From: Companilactobacillus pabuli
GTDB lineage: Bacteria > Bacillota > Bacilli > Lactobacillales > Lactobacillaceae
Length of the DNA stretch: 64,000 nt
Direction of reading: 5' to 3'
NCBI RefSeq assembly: GCF_014058425.1
Contig: NZ_CP049366.1
Coordinates: 2,232,001 to 2,296,000, forward strand
Every line of letters starts with the position of its first letter. The stretch's first letter is position 1. Below the pieces are notes generated by a model. The model was not told the DNA's origin and did no database searches. It worked only from the letters and a program-made list of their open reading frames with translations. This document shows positions 17,316 through 25,699 of this stretch, one piece after another. A program made the position numbers and the translations under genes.

Positions 17316-17595
17316 CATAGTCAAAAAGCAAAGAGGTGACCGGATGGTTAGATAACTTCCCGAATAGAGATAACCCTTTTAAAAAGATAATTATTGAAAA
17401 CAATGAATAGAAAAACAAACCCTTAAAACATATATTTAAAAAAATTTAATCCCCTAAAAATAAACTTCAAATATCTCCCCCCTAATAGATATGAAGTCAA
17501 TTACAGAGTTATTCCCCGTAACTCTAAAAGAAAGAAGCGATATTTATCACATTTATGAATATCACATTAGCTTGCCTATTGGCAGGCTTTTTTTT
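17316..17595 (+). ncRNA. Candidate C-rich small RNA, copy A
   Basis: A transcript of about 275 nt is proposed from CATAGTCAA (17316) to the terminator at 17569-17595 (AGCTTGCC/GGCAGGCT plus T8). Two hairpins show C runs in their loops: ACTTC-AA-ATATCT / AGATAT-GAAGT with loop CCCCCCTAAT (17464-17497), and AGAGTTA/TAACTCT with loop TTCCCCG (17505-17525). Further C patches are AACCC and AATCCCC. Copies B (21671) and C (22411) share the start, an AGAGGTGAC-GATG block, the C loops and the end. The next gene, rpiA-like, begins 48 nt after the terminator, so a leader role is also possible for this copy. Confidence 0.65.
17344..17355 (+). other. Start-stop mini-ORF (MVR) in RNA copy A
   Basis: AAGAGGTGACCGG is followed by ATG GTT AGA TAA. 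A ribosome-site-like block with an ATG and an early in-frame stop recurs at the same place in copies B (12 codons) and C (ATG ACT ATA TAA). Confidence 0.3.
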
Positions 17596-17642
17596 CGTCT
17601 AATTGGTAAAATATAACTGAATTAAAAAATAAGGAGATTGTC

Positions 17643-18305
17643 ATGGAAAAGTTAATTGAATCAGCTTTAAAAATGATTGAACCAAAGATGACCGTTAGTT
17701 TTGGGGGCGGACGGACAGTTGGTCGCTTGCTTCGAGCAGTTAAGGATAGTCAATTAGATATTAAGATTGCTAGTCCTTCTGAAGCTACTAGAGAATTATG
17801 TAAGGAATTGGAATTACCGGTGACTTCATTAGAAGAAGTGGCTACTTTTGATTTAGCTTTTGATGGATGTGATAGTTTAGATCATCATTTGAACGCTCTG
17901 AAGAGTAATGGTGGGATTCACGTTTTTGAAAAACTTTACGCTAACTTATCCAAACGCTACATTATTTTGGCTCCAGAAACTCGTTTTACTAAAGTTTTAA
18001 ATCCAGATATTCAATTAACTTTGGAAGTTTTAGATTTGGCCATGCCACAAGTTATCGCTGCGGTTGAAAAACTTGGTGGTACTGCAGAAATTCGTCAATC
18101 TAGCGATATCGCCGGGATGGTTCGAACGAAAAATGGTAACGGATTACTAGATTGTCATTTTGATGATTGGTCTTACATCGATGAAATTGACGCTGAATTG
18201 GGATCAATGGTCGGTGTGATGGGAACTTCTTATTTTAAAGATATTGTGACAGATGCACTGTTAGCAACTGATGATGGTGTAAAGCACGTAAAAAAAGATA
18301 TATAA
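17643..18305 (+). CDS. Divergent ribose-5-phosphate isomerase A-like protein
   Basis: A 220-aa protein of RpiA length and order. The usual phosphate loop GTGST is GGGRTVG, the DGADE motif is DGCDSLD, and KGGGGA is KSNGGIH followed by FEKLYA. Both Asp of the DGxD motif, the Lys and the Glu positions remain, so activity is possible, but the changed loops may signal another sugar phosphate. RpiA interconverts ribulose-5-P and ribose-5-P in the pentose phosphate pathway. AGGAG lies upstream of the ATG. It sits alone between copy A of the RNA family and a bidirectional terminator. Confidence 0.75.
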   Translation: MEKLIESALKMIEPKMTVSFGGGRTVGRLLRAVKDSQLDIKIASPSEATRELCKELELPVTSLEEVATFDLAFDGCDSLDHHLNALKSNGGIHVFEKLYANLSKRYIILAPETRFTKVLNPDIQLTLEVLDLAMPQVIAAVEKLGGTAEIRQSSDIAGMVRTKNGNGLLDCHFDDWSYIDEIDAELGSMVGVMGTSYFKDIVTDALLATDDGVKHVKKDI

Positions 18306-18306
18306 A

Positions 18307-18345
18307 AATAAACCGAAGAGGCTTCGATAGTCTTTTCGGTTTATT
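18307..18345. terminator. Bidirectional terminator, rpiA-like / rarA
   Basis: AATAAACCGAA and TTCGGTTTATT form the stem; inner GAAG/CTTC pairing is also possible. Convergent genes end on both sides. Confidence 0.8.
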
Positions 18346-19669
18346 TGTTGTGTTCTTCATGCCAATTTTTAATGTAATCGATTCGCTGTTTAAAGAGTTT
18401 TTCGCGTCCTTGTTCAGTTGGAGCGTAATATTGATGCCCCAAAACTTCATCAGGAACAGTTTGCATGGTTGTTAATTTATCTTGATAATCATGGGCTAAT
18501 TTGTAGTCTTTACCGTAACCAAGTTTTTTCATTAACTTAGTGGGAGCGTTTCGGATTTGTAAAGGAACTGGCAGGTTACCATATTTCTTAACATCTTTTT
18601 GAGCTTTTAGAAGAGCTTTGTAAGTGGCATTTGATTTCGGAGCGACTGACAAATAGATTACGCACTCAATCAAATGAACGTTACATTCAGGCATTCCTAA
18701 GAACTGGCAAGCTTGAAAAGTATTGATGGCGACATTTAAAGCATTCGTGTCGGCCAAACCAATATCTTCAGATGCAAATCGAACTAAACGTCTGGCGATA
18801 TAAAGTGGATCTTCACCGCCTTCTAACATTCTAGTAGCCCAATAAATCGCTGAATCGGTGTCACTATTGCGCATAGATTTGTGCAAAGCTGAAATAATAT
18901 TGTAGTGTTCCTCACCATTTTTGTCATAGCGCAGTGATTTAGTATTGAGCAATTGACGGATATCATCGATATTGACGGTAATTTTATCATCTTTAGTTTG
19001 AGAATTGATAACAGCCATTTCTAAAGTATTCAAGGCCACTCGAGCGTCACCGTTAGCATAAGCGGCAATTAATTGTAAGGTATCGTCTTGAATATCAATT
19101 TCTTTTTTGAAGGCTTTAGGATTATTCAACGTGTTATTCAGTAATTCGACTAAATCATCTTGTGTTAATGATTTTAAAACGAAAACTTTGCAACGAGATA
19201 ATAGGGCTGAATTGATTTCAAACGAAGGATTTTCTGTTGTGGCACCTATCAAAGTGATACTGCCTTTTTCGACGAAAGGTAAAAAAGCATCCTGTTGAGC
19301 TTTGTTGAAACGATGAATTTCATCAATGAAGACAATAGTTTTTTGTCCCATTTCTCGATTGAGTTCGGCTTCTTTCATGACCTTTTTGATATCGTTGATT
19401 CCACTAGTAACGGCACTAAAAGTGATGAAATTAGCTTTAGTTTTTTTAGCGATGATTTCGGCAAGGGTAGTTTTACCAACCCCGGGAGGGCCCCAAAATA
19501 TTAATGAAGGGATTTTATCTTGATCGATAATTTCTCGTAAGATTTTTTTGTCGCCAATCAAATGTTTTTGACCAACAAACTCCTCTAATGTCGTCGGTCT
19601 GACCCGATTTGCTAGAGGAGTATTGTTGTCATCTTTATTTGAACTGGCAAAAAGAGATTCTTGTTGCAT
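18341..19669 (-). CDS. rarA: Replication-associated recombination protein A
   Basis: A 442-aa AAA+ ATPase (MgsA/RarA, clamp-loader related). Walker A is GPPGVGKT, Walker B is VFIDEIHRFNKAQQD, and sensor 1 is LIGATTENPSFE. The C-terminal part contains GGEDPLYIARRLVRFASEDIGLAD and the tetramer region with YKALLKAQKDV. It acts at stalled replication forks. It follows the GPH symporter after 11 nt on the same strand, so the two may share a transcript without a functional link. Confidence 0.93.
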   Translation of the reverse strand: MQQESLFASSNKDDNNTPLANRVRPTTLEEFVGQKHLIGDKKILREIIDQDKIPSLIFWGPPGVGKTTLAEIIAKKTKANFITFSAVTSGINDIKKVMKEAELNREMGQKTIVFIDEIHRFNKAQQDAFLPFVEKGSITLIGATTENPSFEINSALLSRCKVFVLKSLTQDDLVELLNNTLNNPKAFKKEIDIQDDTLQLIAAYANGDARVALNTLEMAVINSQTKDDKITVNIDDIRQLLNTKSLRYDKNGEEHYNIISALHKSMRNSDTDSAIYWATRMLEGGEDPLYIARRLVRFASEDIGLADTNALNVAINTFQACQFLGMPECNVHLIECVIYLSVAPKSNATYKALLKAQKDVKKYGNLPVPLQIRNAPTKLMKKLGYGKDYKLAHDYQDKLTTMQTVPDEVLGHQYYAPTEQGREKLFKQRIDYIKNWHEEHNK

Positions 19670-19680
19670 ATTTGCCTTCT

Positions 19681-20994
19681 TTATTTAATTGCTTGAATAA
19701 TTTTCTTTTCATTGTATCCCAATAAAATTAAAAACATGATGACATATAAAATTAAGGGGATTAAAGCGTAATTTAAATTGATAGCGGAAATTGTGGCAGC
19801 AGTCTGAGCTTTGTTTGAAACATAACCAGAAATCTGCAATGATTCAGCAGTGATCAAACCACCAAGGCCGAGTCCTAGATTAACTCCAAAGTCATCCGTT
19901 GAAGCGAGCACGCCTTCAGCTTGAATGCCCATAGCCGTTCCGTAACGAATCGTATCAGCAATCATAATTGAAACTAGTCCAATTATGAAACCACCACCGA
20001 TACAGTTAATGAAAATACCAATAAATAGAACTGGTAAGTTGGTTGTATAAGCGGCAAAAGTAATAATCAATTGACCGACAAAAGCAGTGATGATTCCCAG
20101 TAGCATCGTGTTCTTTTTACCTAATTTGGCCGAAACAAAGTAAATTGCGACGACACCGATTAAGGCAGTGAAGGTAAAACTATTGGCGAAAGAAACTAGA
20201 TTTTCATCATGAATGACGTATTTGAAGTAGTAAATCGTCGTTTGATTTTTAATTGAAGTCGTCAACCAATATAGGAAGATAACGATAGAAATAACAATCC
20301 AAGGTTTATTCTGCTTGAGCATTTTCCAAACTTCTGAAATTGGTTGATGACTGATTTCTTTGTTAGTGTAACGTTCCCTGACATGAAAGAAGGTATTTAA
20401 AATCAAAACTAATGAGATGAAACCAAAGAGAATAATTGTGCCTAAGAATCCTTTCTCCTGGTCTCCTTGGCCAAATAGATTGACTAAAGGAATCGTAAAG
20501 ACAGCCACGATAATTTGAACGGAACTACCACAAAATTGTCTAATAACACCTAGAAGAGTTGTTTCTTGCTCATTGTTAGTCATTGTTGGCAAGATTGAAG
20601 TAATTGGCAAATTAACGGCTGTATAGAAAAATCCTAAACCTAAATAAGTAACGTATGCCCAAATAAGTTTCCCAGAGTGTGGAAGGAAATTAGGCGTAAC
20701 AAAAGTCAAAACAGCGAATACTACATATGGAAATGAGTACCACAAAAAGAAGGGACGACTTTTGCCCCATCTAGAATGGGTATTATCGATCATCACACCA
20801 ATTATTAAACTTTCAAAGACGTCAGCAGTTCTAGCTACGACAAATAGAATGGCCACCTCATTGGCGGTCAATCCGAAAACGTCAGTATAGAAGAATAATA
20901 GATAGGTGGTCATCATTTGAAAGACAAGATTATCCGCTGCATCACTTAAGCCATAACTGATCCGTTCAGTTAATGAGGTTTTCCATTTATTCAA
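19681..20994 (-). CDS. GPH-family sugar/cation symporter
   Basis: A 437-aa transporter with about 12 helices of the glycoside-pentoside-hexuronide:cation symporter family. Family marks are ERISYGLSDAADNLVFQ near the N-terminus, the MIDNTHSRWGKSRPFFLW loop and GFIIGLVSIMIADTIRYG in the second half. There is no EIIA-like C-terminal domain. The start codon is TTG (20994). No glycosidase is adjacent, so the sugar is unknown. It is 7 nt downstream of the YagU gene and 11 nt upstream of rarA. Confidence 0.8.
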   Translation of the reverse strand: MNKWKTSLTERISYGLSDAADNLVFQMMTTYLLFFYTDVFGLTANEVAILFVVARTADVFESLIIGVMIDNTHSRWGKSRPFFLWYSFPYVVFAVLTFVTPNFLPHSGKLIWAYVTYLGLGFFYTAVNLPITSILPTMTNNEQETTLLGVIRQFCGSSVQIIVAVFTIPLVNLFGQGDQEKGFLGTIILFGFISLVLILNTFFHVRERYTNKEISHQPISEVWKMLKQNKPWIVISIVIFLYWLTTSIKNQTTIYYFKYVIHDENLVSFANSFTFTALIGVVAIYFVSAKLGKKNTMLLGIITAFVGQLIITFAAYTTNLPVLFIGIFINCIGGGFIIGLVSIMIADTIRYGTAMGIQAEGVLASTDDFGVNLGLGLGGLITAESLQISGYVSNKAQTAATISAINLNYALIPLILYVIMFLILLGYNEKKIIQAIK

Positions 20995-21001
20995 AAGTAA
21001 C

Positions 21002-21508
21002 CTACTTAGTTAAGCGACGATATAGTTCACGGCCGACGATATCGTTGGTCCACATCCAAGCAATGTGACCGAGAGCTTCCGATAAGTGTTCTTCAGTAGG
21101 TTGGTCTTTAGGACTAGGAACAGTCTTCATCATAGGCATAATACCAATATGGAAGGCCACCCAGATAGCCAAGCCAAAAATTGCGCCGGATCCTTTTCTA
21201 ATGAATGGTTTATATTCTGACAAGACTTCATAAATAATGGCAAATGAAGTGGAGAAACCAAAGTGCATCAAAAAACTTGCCCAAGGCATTTTTTGTTCAG
21301 AATAAGTGTAAGTTCCACGAGTGATTTTCTTAGGAATACCGAATTGTTCCATTAAGGTTTGAGGAGGGTTGACGGCATCACGTTCAGGAGTACGAGGTGG
21401 CAAGACATTTTCCCATCCTAGTTTGACAAATCCAGAAACGATACCGGCAGCTGTCCCCGCAACAATGGCTGCTTTCAAATCGACCTTTTGATCTTTCGTT
21501 AATTTCAT
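21002..21508 (-). CDS. YagU family membrane protein (DUF1440)
   Basis: A 168-aa protein with about four hydrophobic segments. The typical YagU features are KAAIVAGTAAGIVSGFVKLGWE at the N-terminus, PPRTPERDAVNPP, and the C-terminal GHIAWMWTNDIVGRELYRRL. YagU proteins are inner-membrane proteins linked to acid resistance in Escherichia coli; the role here is unknown. It is the first gene of a probable three-gene minus-strand unit. Confidence 0.8.
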   Translation of the reverse strand: MKLTKDQKVDLKAAIVAGTAAGIVSGFVKLGWENVLPPRTPERDAVNPPQTLMEQFGIPKKITRGTYTYSEQKMPWASFLMHFGFSTSFAIIYEVLSEYKPFIRKGSGAIFGLAIWVAFHIGIMPMMKTVPSPKDQPTEEHLSEALGHIAWMWTNDIVGRELYRRLTK

Positions 21509-21641
21509 AAAAATCCCTCACTTTATTATTATTTTAATTTAAGTATAAAACAGCTTAAATGCTAATTCAGGTAATTAGTCTTGAGATAGCGTCATAATTT
21601 CTTCATAAATTGTTATAAATTAATTCGTAGTTTAGCAATCA

Positions 21642-21669
21642 TTACTTCATAAATCCCCGCTATTATATA
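21642..21669 (+). promoter_or_regulatory. Promoter of RNA copy B
   Basis: TTACTT (21642-21647), a 16-nt spacer and TATATA (21664-21669). The same arrangement and downstream AGCATAGTCAA occur at copy C. Confidence 0.55.
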
Positions 21670-21670
21670 A

Positions 21671-22031
21671 GCATAGTCAAATAACAAAGCAACAAAGCAA
21701 TTTGTTCTTAGTTATAAGATTATTAAAAATATAAATTATGAATTCCCCCCTAATAAAGAATTTACTTGAAAGAAGTGACCGGATGAAATTGGAAACCGCT
21801 CGTAAGATATTATTTTCTTAGATAACTCACTTTACACATGAATAGAAATAAACCCCTATATAAATACTCTATTTTTAAAAAGTTTAATCCCCTTATAAAC
21901 ACATAGATAAAAAACTTTTTCAAATATCTCCCCCCTAAAGATATAAAAAGTTAATTTCCTAAAAAACAATTTGATATTTGTTCCCCGCAAATATCACAAA
22001 AAAGAAAACTCGTCGAAATGGCGAGTTTTTT
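21671..22031 (+). ncRNA. Candidate C-rich small RNA, copy B
   Basis: About 360 nt, transcribed against both neighbouring genes, so it cannot be a leader of a coding gene. Hairpins: AACTTTTT-CAA-ATATCT / AGATAT-AAAAAGTT with loop CCCCCCTAA (21913-21952), GATATTTG/CAAATATC with loop TTCCCCG (21973-21995), and an extra AATTC/GAATT hairpin with a C-rich loop (near 21740-21762) that the other copies lack. Terminator AAAACTCGTC/TGGCGAGTTTT at 22005-22031. Loops are the same as in copy A while stems differ but stay paired, which is strong evidence for a conserved RNA. Confidence 0.7.
21783..21821 (+). other. 12-codon mini-ORF in RNA copy B
   Basis: AGAAGTGACCGG precedes ATG; the frame encodes MKLETARKILFS and stops. 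It occupies the place of the 3-codon frames of copies A and C. Confidence 0.3.
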
Positions 22032-22121
22032 GCTTTTTCAAATTAGGTTAGTCTTAAAATGCTATCATTACCAATCAGATAGCATTTTTTTCTATATTTC
22101 AGTAATTAAAAATAAAAGTGC

Positions 22122-22307
22122 TATCTAGTCCGGAATAGCGAAGAAAATTGGCTCAGATGTGAGATTATTCTTAGCAACTTGTTGCTTAGAATAAGACCGA
22201 GCTTGAAGACTTTGCCCGGTTCTGGGCTTAGCAAAGGCTCCAAGTCGTGTCCACATCGTTCCAGCCAAATTCTCTTCGCTATGGAGGACGGAATGCCTAC
22301 ACTAATC
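22122..22307 (+). repeat. Structured repeat element, copy 1
   Basis: A 186-bp element from TATCTAGTC to CACTAATC. Closing helix GTCC(GGA)ATAGCGAAGA ... TCTTCGCTAT(GGA)GGAC; junction helix GATGTG/CACATC (22156-22161/22252-22257); two inner hairpins, the first TTATTCTTAGCAAC/GTTGCTTAGAATAA. It lies between RNA copies B and C and is oriented plus. It contains no credible gene. Confidence 0.8.
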
Positions 22308-22380
22308 AAGGCTTTCTACAATACTAAATGTCGATTTTTCTTCACAATTACTTACGATTTATTTCTCAAAAACCCAATTA

Positions 22381-22408
22381 TTACTTCATATTTGGCCGTT
22401 ATTATATA
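22381..22408 (+). promoter_or_regulatory. Promoter of RNA copy C
   Basis: TTACTT (22381-22386), a 16-nt spacer and TATATA (22403-22408), matching the promoter of copy B almost base for base downstream of the spacer. Confidence 0.55.
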
Positions 22409-22410
22409 AG

Positions 22411-22607
22411 CATAGTCAAGAAACAAGAGGTGACTCGATGACTATATAAGAAACATTTAAACTAGATAATTAAAAACTTAAAACATGATATTTTTCAATA
22501 TATTTATCCTCCCCCCTTAAATATATAGAATTTAAAAAGAAAGAAGAAATTGCTTATGACAAACGCAAATACAAAAGGAGCTAGCTTAAAGGCTAGCTCC
22601 TTTCTTT
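22411..22607 (+). ncRNA. Candidate C-rich small RNA, copy C
   Basis: About 195 nt, transcribed against the opp operon. It starts with CATAGTCAAG, carries AAGAGGTGACTCGATG, and has one main hairpin ATATATTTA/TAAATATAT with loop TCCTCCCCCCT (22498-22526). The loop contains CCTCC, the exact complement of a Shine-Dalgarno core. The terminator AAAGGAGCTAGC/GCTAGCTCCTTT (22574-22607) also serves the opp operon from the other side. It lacks the second TTCCCCG hairpin of copies A and B. Confidence 0.7.
22438..22449 (+). other. Start-stop mini-ORF (MTI) in RNA copy C
   Basis: ACAAGAGGTGACTCG then ATG ACT ATA TAA, the same layout as in copy A. Confidence 0.3.
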
Positions 22608-22684
22608 GTGTAAAATAATATTTGTTTGGTATTGGATTTGGATTTTGCCGAATAGACTAGGAAATGCTGCACTCATTTTCTGGT

Positions 22685-23611
22685 CTATTTTTGATATTTC
22701 TTAGCCTCTTCGTTACTGCAATATAAGAAGTGGCCAGGTAATACTTCTTGAAGTCTTTGATCATCTTTGAAAGGACTCTTGTGGTCAAAGTCGATTCTAG
22801 TACGTTTCTTTTCCACTTCTGGATCAGGAACGGGGATAGCTGACAAAAGGCTTTGTGTGTAAGGATGTAATGGATTGTTATAAATTTCGTTGGATTCAGC
22901 TAATTCAACGATTTTACCACGATACATAACAGCGATTCTGTCACTGATGTACTTAACCATGGAAAGATCATGGGCGATGAAGAGATAAGTTAGTCCTTGC
23001 TTCTTTTGGATATCTTGCATCAAGTTAACAACTTGGGCTTGGATAGAAACATCAAGGGCTGAAATAGGTTCATCGGCGATGATAAATTGAGGATCAACGG
23101 CCAAAGCACGGGCAATACCGATACGTTGACGTTGACCACCAGAGAATTCGTATGGGTAACGAGTCATGTGTTCAGGGTTTAAGTTAACCATGTCGAGCAA
23201 TTCACGGACTCTTTGGTCACGTTCCTCGTCATTTTTAACTAAGCCGTGGACATCAAGACCTTCAGCGATGATATCCTTAACTTTCATTCTTGGGTTTAAT
23301 GAAGCATAAGGATCTTGGAAGATCATCTGCATTTCACGACGGAATTCCTTCATCTTAGGTCCGTGGGCCTTGATAGTACTGATGTCTTGGCCATTGAAGA
23401 AAATGTGTCCATCAGTTGGGTTGTAAAGTCTGATAATACTACGTCCAGTAGTACTCTTACCAGAACCAGATTCACCAACGAGGCCAAAAGTTTCACCTTT
23501 ATAAATATCGAATGAAACGTCATCAACAGCTTTAACTTCGTTAGGCTTGCCAATGTTGAAATATTGTTTTAGATGTTTTACGGATACGATTACTTGTTTT
23601 TCATCTGCCAT
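22685..23611 (-). CDS. oppF: Oligopeptide ABC transporter ATPase OppF
   Basis: A 308-aa ATPase. Walker [11 protein letters not shown]-loop FQDPYASLNPRMKV, signature [14 protein letters not shown], Walker B FIIADEPISALD, switch His in IAHDLSM, then the oligopeptide-type C-terminal extension (HPYTQSLLSAIP and a Cys-containing tail). It powers peptide import with OppD. The start overlaps the stop of oppD by one base. It is the last gene of the opp operon; the terminator of RNA copy C on the other strand closes it. Confidence 0.93.
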   Translation of the reverse strand: MADEKQVIVSVKHLKQYFNIGKPNEVKAVDDVSFDIYKGETFGLVGESGSGKSTTGRSIIRLYNPTDGHIFFNGQDISTIKAHGPKMKEFRREMQMIFQDPYASLNPRMKVKDIIAEGLDVHGLVKNDEERDQRVRELLDMVNLNPEHMTRYPYEFSGGQRQRIGIARALAVDPQFIIADEPISALDVSIQAQVVNLMQDIQKKQGLTYLFIAHDLSMVKYISDRIAVMYRGKIVELAESNEIYNNPLHPYTQSLLSAIPVPDPEVEKKRTRIDFDHKSPFKDDQRLQEVLPGHFLYCSNEEAKKYQK

Positions 23612-24657
23612 TATTTAGCATTGCCTCCTAACTTTTGGAATTTTTCAAAACGTTTTAAGATGCCTGCAGGTGGGGTAACCTTTGGTGCATCTGGATGTAG
23701 CAACCAAGTGGCTGCGTAGTGAGTTTTAGAAACTTTGAAGAATGGTGGTTGCTCTTCTTCATCAATTTCCAAAGCATATTTGTTACGTGGAGCGAACGCA
23801 TCGCCCTTTGGGGGATTCAAGAGGTTTGGTGGAGTACCAGGGATAGAGTTTAAACGATCCGTTTCACTAGTGTCTAGTGTAGGCATGGAATCAAGCAAGC
23901 CCCAAGTATAAGGGTGTTGAGGATTGTAGAATACTTCATTAACAGTTCCGTATTCAACGAAGCGTCCGGCATACATAACAGCCACACGGTCAGCAATACC
24001 AGCAACGACACCTAAATCGTGGGTAATGAAAATGATTGAAGTACCAATCTTTTGTTGCAACTCTTTTAATAGATCGATGATTTGAGCTTGAACAGTAACA
24101 TCAAGGGCAGTCGTAGGTTCATCGGCAATTAGAATTTCAGGATAATCAACGATAGCAATCGCGATAACGATACGTTGACGTTGACCACCAGAGAATTGGT
24201 GAGGGTAATCATTCATTCTAGCTTTAGGGTTAGGGATACCAACCAAACGAAGTACTTCTTCAGCACGTTGGAGGGCATCTTTTTTGGAAACGTTGTTGTG
24301 AATCAAGAGTGGTTCCGCAACTTGTTTACCGATTGTCATAGTAGGATCAAGTGAAGTCATAGGGTCTTGGAAAATCATGGAAATTTTATTTCCACGAATC
24401 TTATCCATTTCCTTATCGCTTCTTTGAAGAAGGTCGTCCCCATGATAGAGGACTTCTCCTTTAGAGATTTTGGCGTTAGAAGCCAACAATTGTAGAACGG
24501 CACGAACTGTAACGGACTTACCAGAACCAGATTCACCAACAATAGCTAAGGTTTCACCGGCATTTAAATGGAAGTTAACACCACGAATGGCATGGACAGT
24601 ACCGTTATAGGTATCAAAGTCTACATGTAAATCTTTTACTTCTAGAATTTTTTCCAT
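23611..24657 (-). CDS. oppD: Oligopeptide ABC transporter ATPase OppD
   Basis: A 348-aa ATPase. Walker [27 protein letters not shown], signature [14 protein letters not shown], Walker [15 protein letters not shown], switch ITHDLGVV, and the C-terminal oligopeptide extension [12 protein letters not shown] with [15 protein letters not shown]. It pairs with OppF on the inner face of the membrane. It follows oppC after 16 nt. Confidence 0.93.
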   Translation of the reverse strand: MEKILEVKDLHVDFDTYNGTVHAIRGVNFHLNAGETLAIVGESGSGKSVTVRAVLQLLASNAKISKGEVLYHGDDLLQRSDKEMDKIRGNKISMIFQDPMTSLDPTMTIGKQVAEPLLIHNNVSKKDALQRAEEVLRLVGIPNPKARMNDYPHQFSGGQRQRIVIAIAIVDYPEILIADEPTTALDVTVQAQIIDLLKELQQKIGTSIIFITHDLGVVAGIADRVAVMYAGRFVEYGTVNEVFYNPQHPYTWGLLDSMPTLDTSETDRLNSIPGTPPNLLNPPKGDAFAPRNKYALEIDEEEQPPFFKVSKTHYAATWLLHPDAPKVTPPAGILKRFEKFQKLGGNAK

Positions 24658-24673
24658 TTCGATTTCTCCTTAG

Positions 24674-25699
24674 TTAATGATCAGATGATTGTGGGTCAAA
24701 GGCATCACGTAGACCATCACCAAGAAGGTTAGTGGCAATCATGATAATACTCAAGATAATAGCTGGAGCCCACATTTGATAAGGTAAGAATCTGAAGGCT
24801 TTTTGACCATCTGATAAAAGTGTACCTAATGATGCATTTGGTGCAGGAATACCAATACCAATGAAACTTAGGAAAGCTTCAAAGAAAATGGCATTCGGAA
24901 TTGTAAACATTGTTTGAATAATAATTGTTGAGGATAGGTTAGGAATCAAGTGCTTTGTAGCAATCTTAGTTGATGATTCACCAAGCGTTCTAGCAGCTAA
25001 GATATATTCTTGCTCCTTTAACTGGAAGGTCTGAGCACGCACCAGACGCGCCATTGTAACCCAACCAGTAATCGCAATCGCAATAACGATAGATGTTAGA
25101 CCTGGTTTTAAAACGATCATCATCAAGATAACAACGATCAAGTTAGGAATTGATGAAACAATTTCAACGATACGTTGCATGAATGTATCAGTTTTGCCAC
25201 CTTTCCAACCAGAAACGATACCATAAGGTACCCCGATTAGAAGGTCAACTAATGTAGCAAGAACGGCAACGACTAGTGAAAGTCTAGTACCGTAGATGAT
25301 TCTTGAAAGAAGATCACGGCCAAGGTAATCAGTACCTAGAAGATAGAAAGAATCTTTAGGAGCACCAGCTTGCTTATAAGCATCGACCATGTGACCACCC
25401 ATGTTTTGATAACCATTGAATCCTGGGATGTTCAATTGACCTAGTTTAGGAGGCAAGTTAGACATAGTAACTTGTTGAGCATTAGGATTATGTGGCGCGA
25501 TGATTGGGGCAAAGACAGAGATTACAACGATAATTGATAACAATGTCAAGCAGACAACAGCGACTTTGTTTTTGAACAGACGACGGCGAACATCTTGCAT
25601 ATAAGTTAGTGAAGGAGTACCAAGCTTTTCTTGTTCTTTGTTGTTATCATCATGAACTAATTTAAATTTTTCCTTAGGAATTTGAGGAATTTGTTCCAT
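24674..25699 (-). CDS. oppC: Oligopeptide ABC transporter permease OppC
   Basis: A 341-aa permease. A cytosolic N-terminal tail (about 35 residues) precedes the first helix, then a long outside loop ending in LGTDYLGRDLLSRIIYGTR, then five helices with the ATPase-coupling EAA loop AARTLGESSTKIATKHLIPN. It forms the channel with OppB. The start overlaps the stop of oppB by one base. Confidence 0.92.
   Translation of the reverse strand: MEQIPQIPKEKFKLVHDDNNKEQEKLGTPSLTYMQDVRRRLFKNKVAVVCLTLLSIIVVISVFAPIIAPHNPNAQQVTMSNLPPKLGQLNIPGFNGYQNMGGHMVDAYKQAGAPKDSFYLLGTDYLGRDLLSRIIYGTRLSLVVAVLATLVDLLIGVPYGIVSGWKGGKTDTFMQRIVEIVSSIPNLIVVILMMIVLKPGLTSIVIAIAITGWVTMARLVRAQTFQLKEQEYILAARTLGESSTKIATKHLIPNLSSTIIIQTMFTIPNAIFFEAFLSFIGIGIPAPNASLGTLLSDGQKAFRFLPYQMWAPAIILSIIMIATNLLGDGLRDAFDPQSSDH

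Noticed and set aside
22121-22409. Overlapping open frames inside structured repeat copy 1
   Set aside because: They lie on opposite strands within the inverted repeat and reflect its symmetry; neither has a start signal or is kept in the other copies.
17336-22440. A, B and C loci as decayed protein genes
   Set aside because: The shared AGGTGAC-GATG block suggested a gene start, but the frames stop after 3, 12 and 3 codons while downstream hairpins are conserved in pairing, which supports RNA rather than decayed coding sequence.
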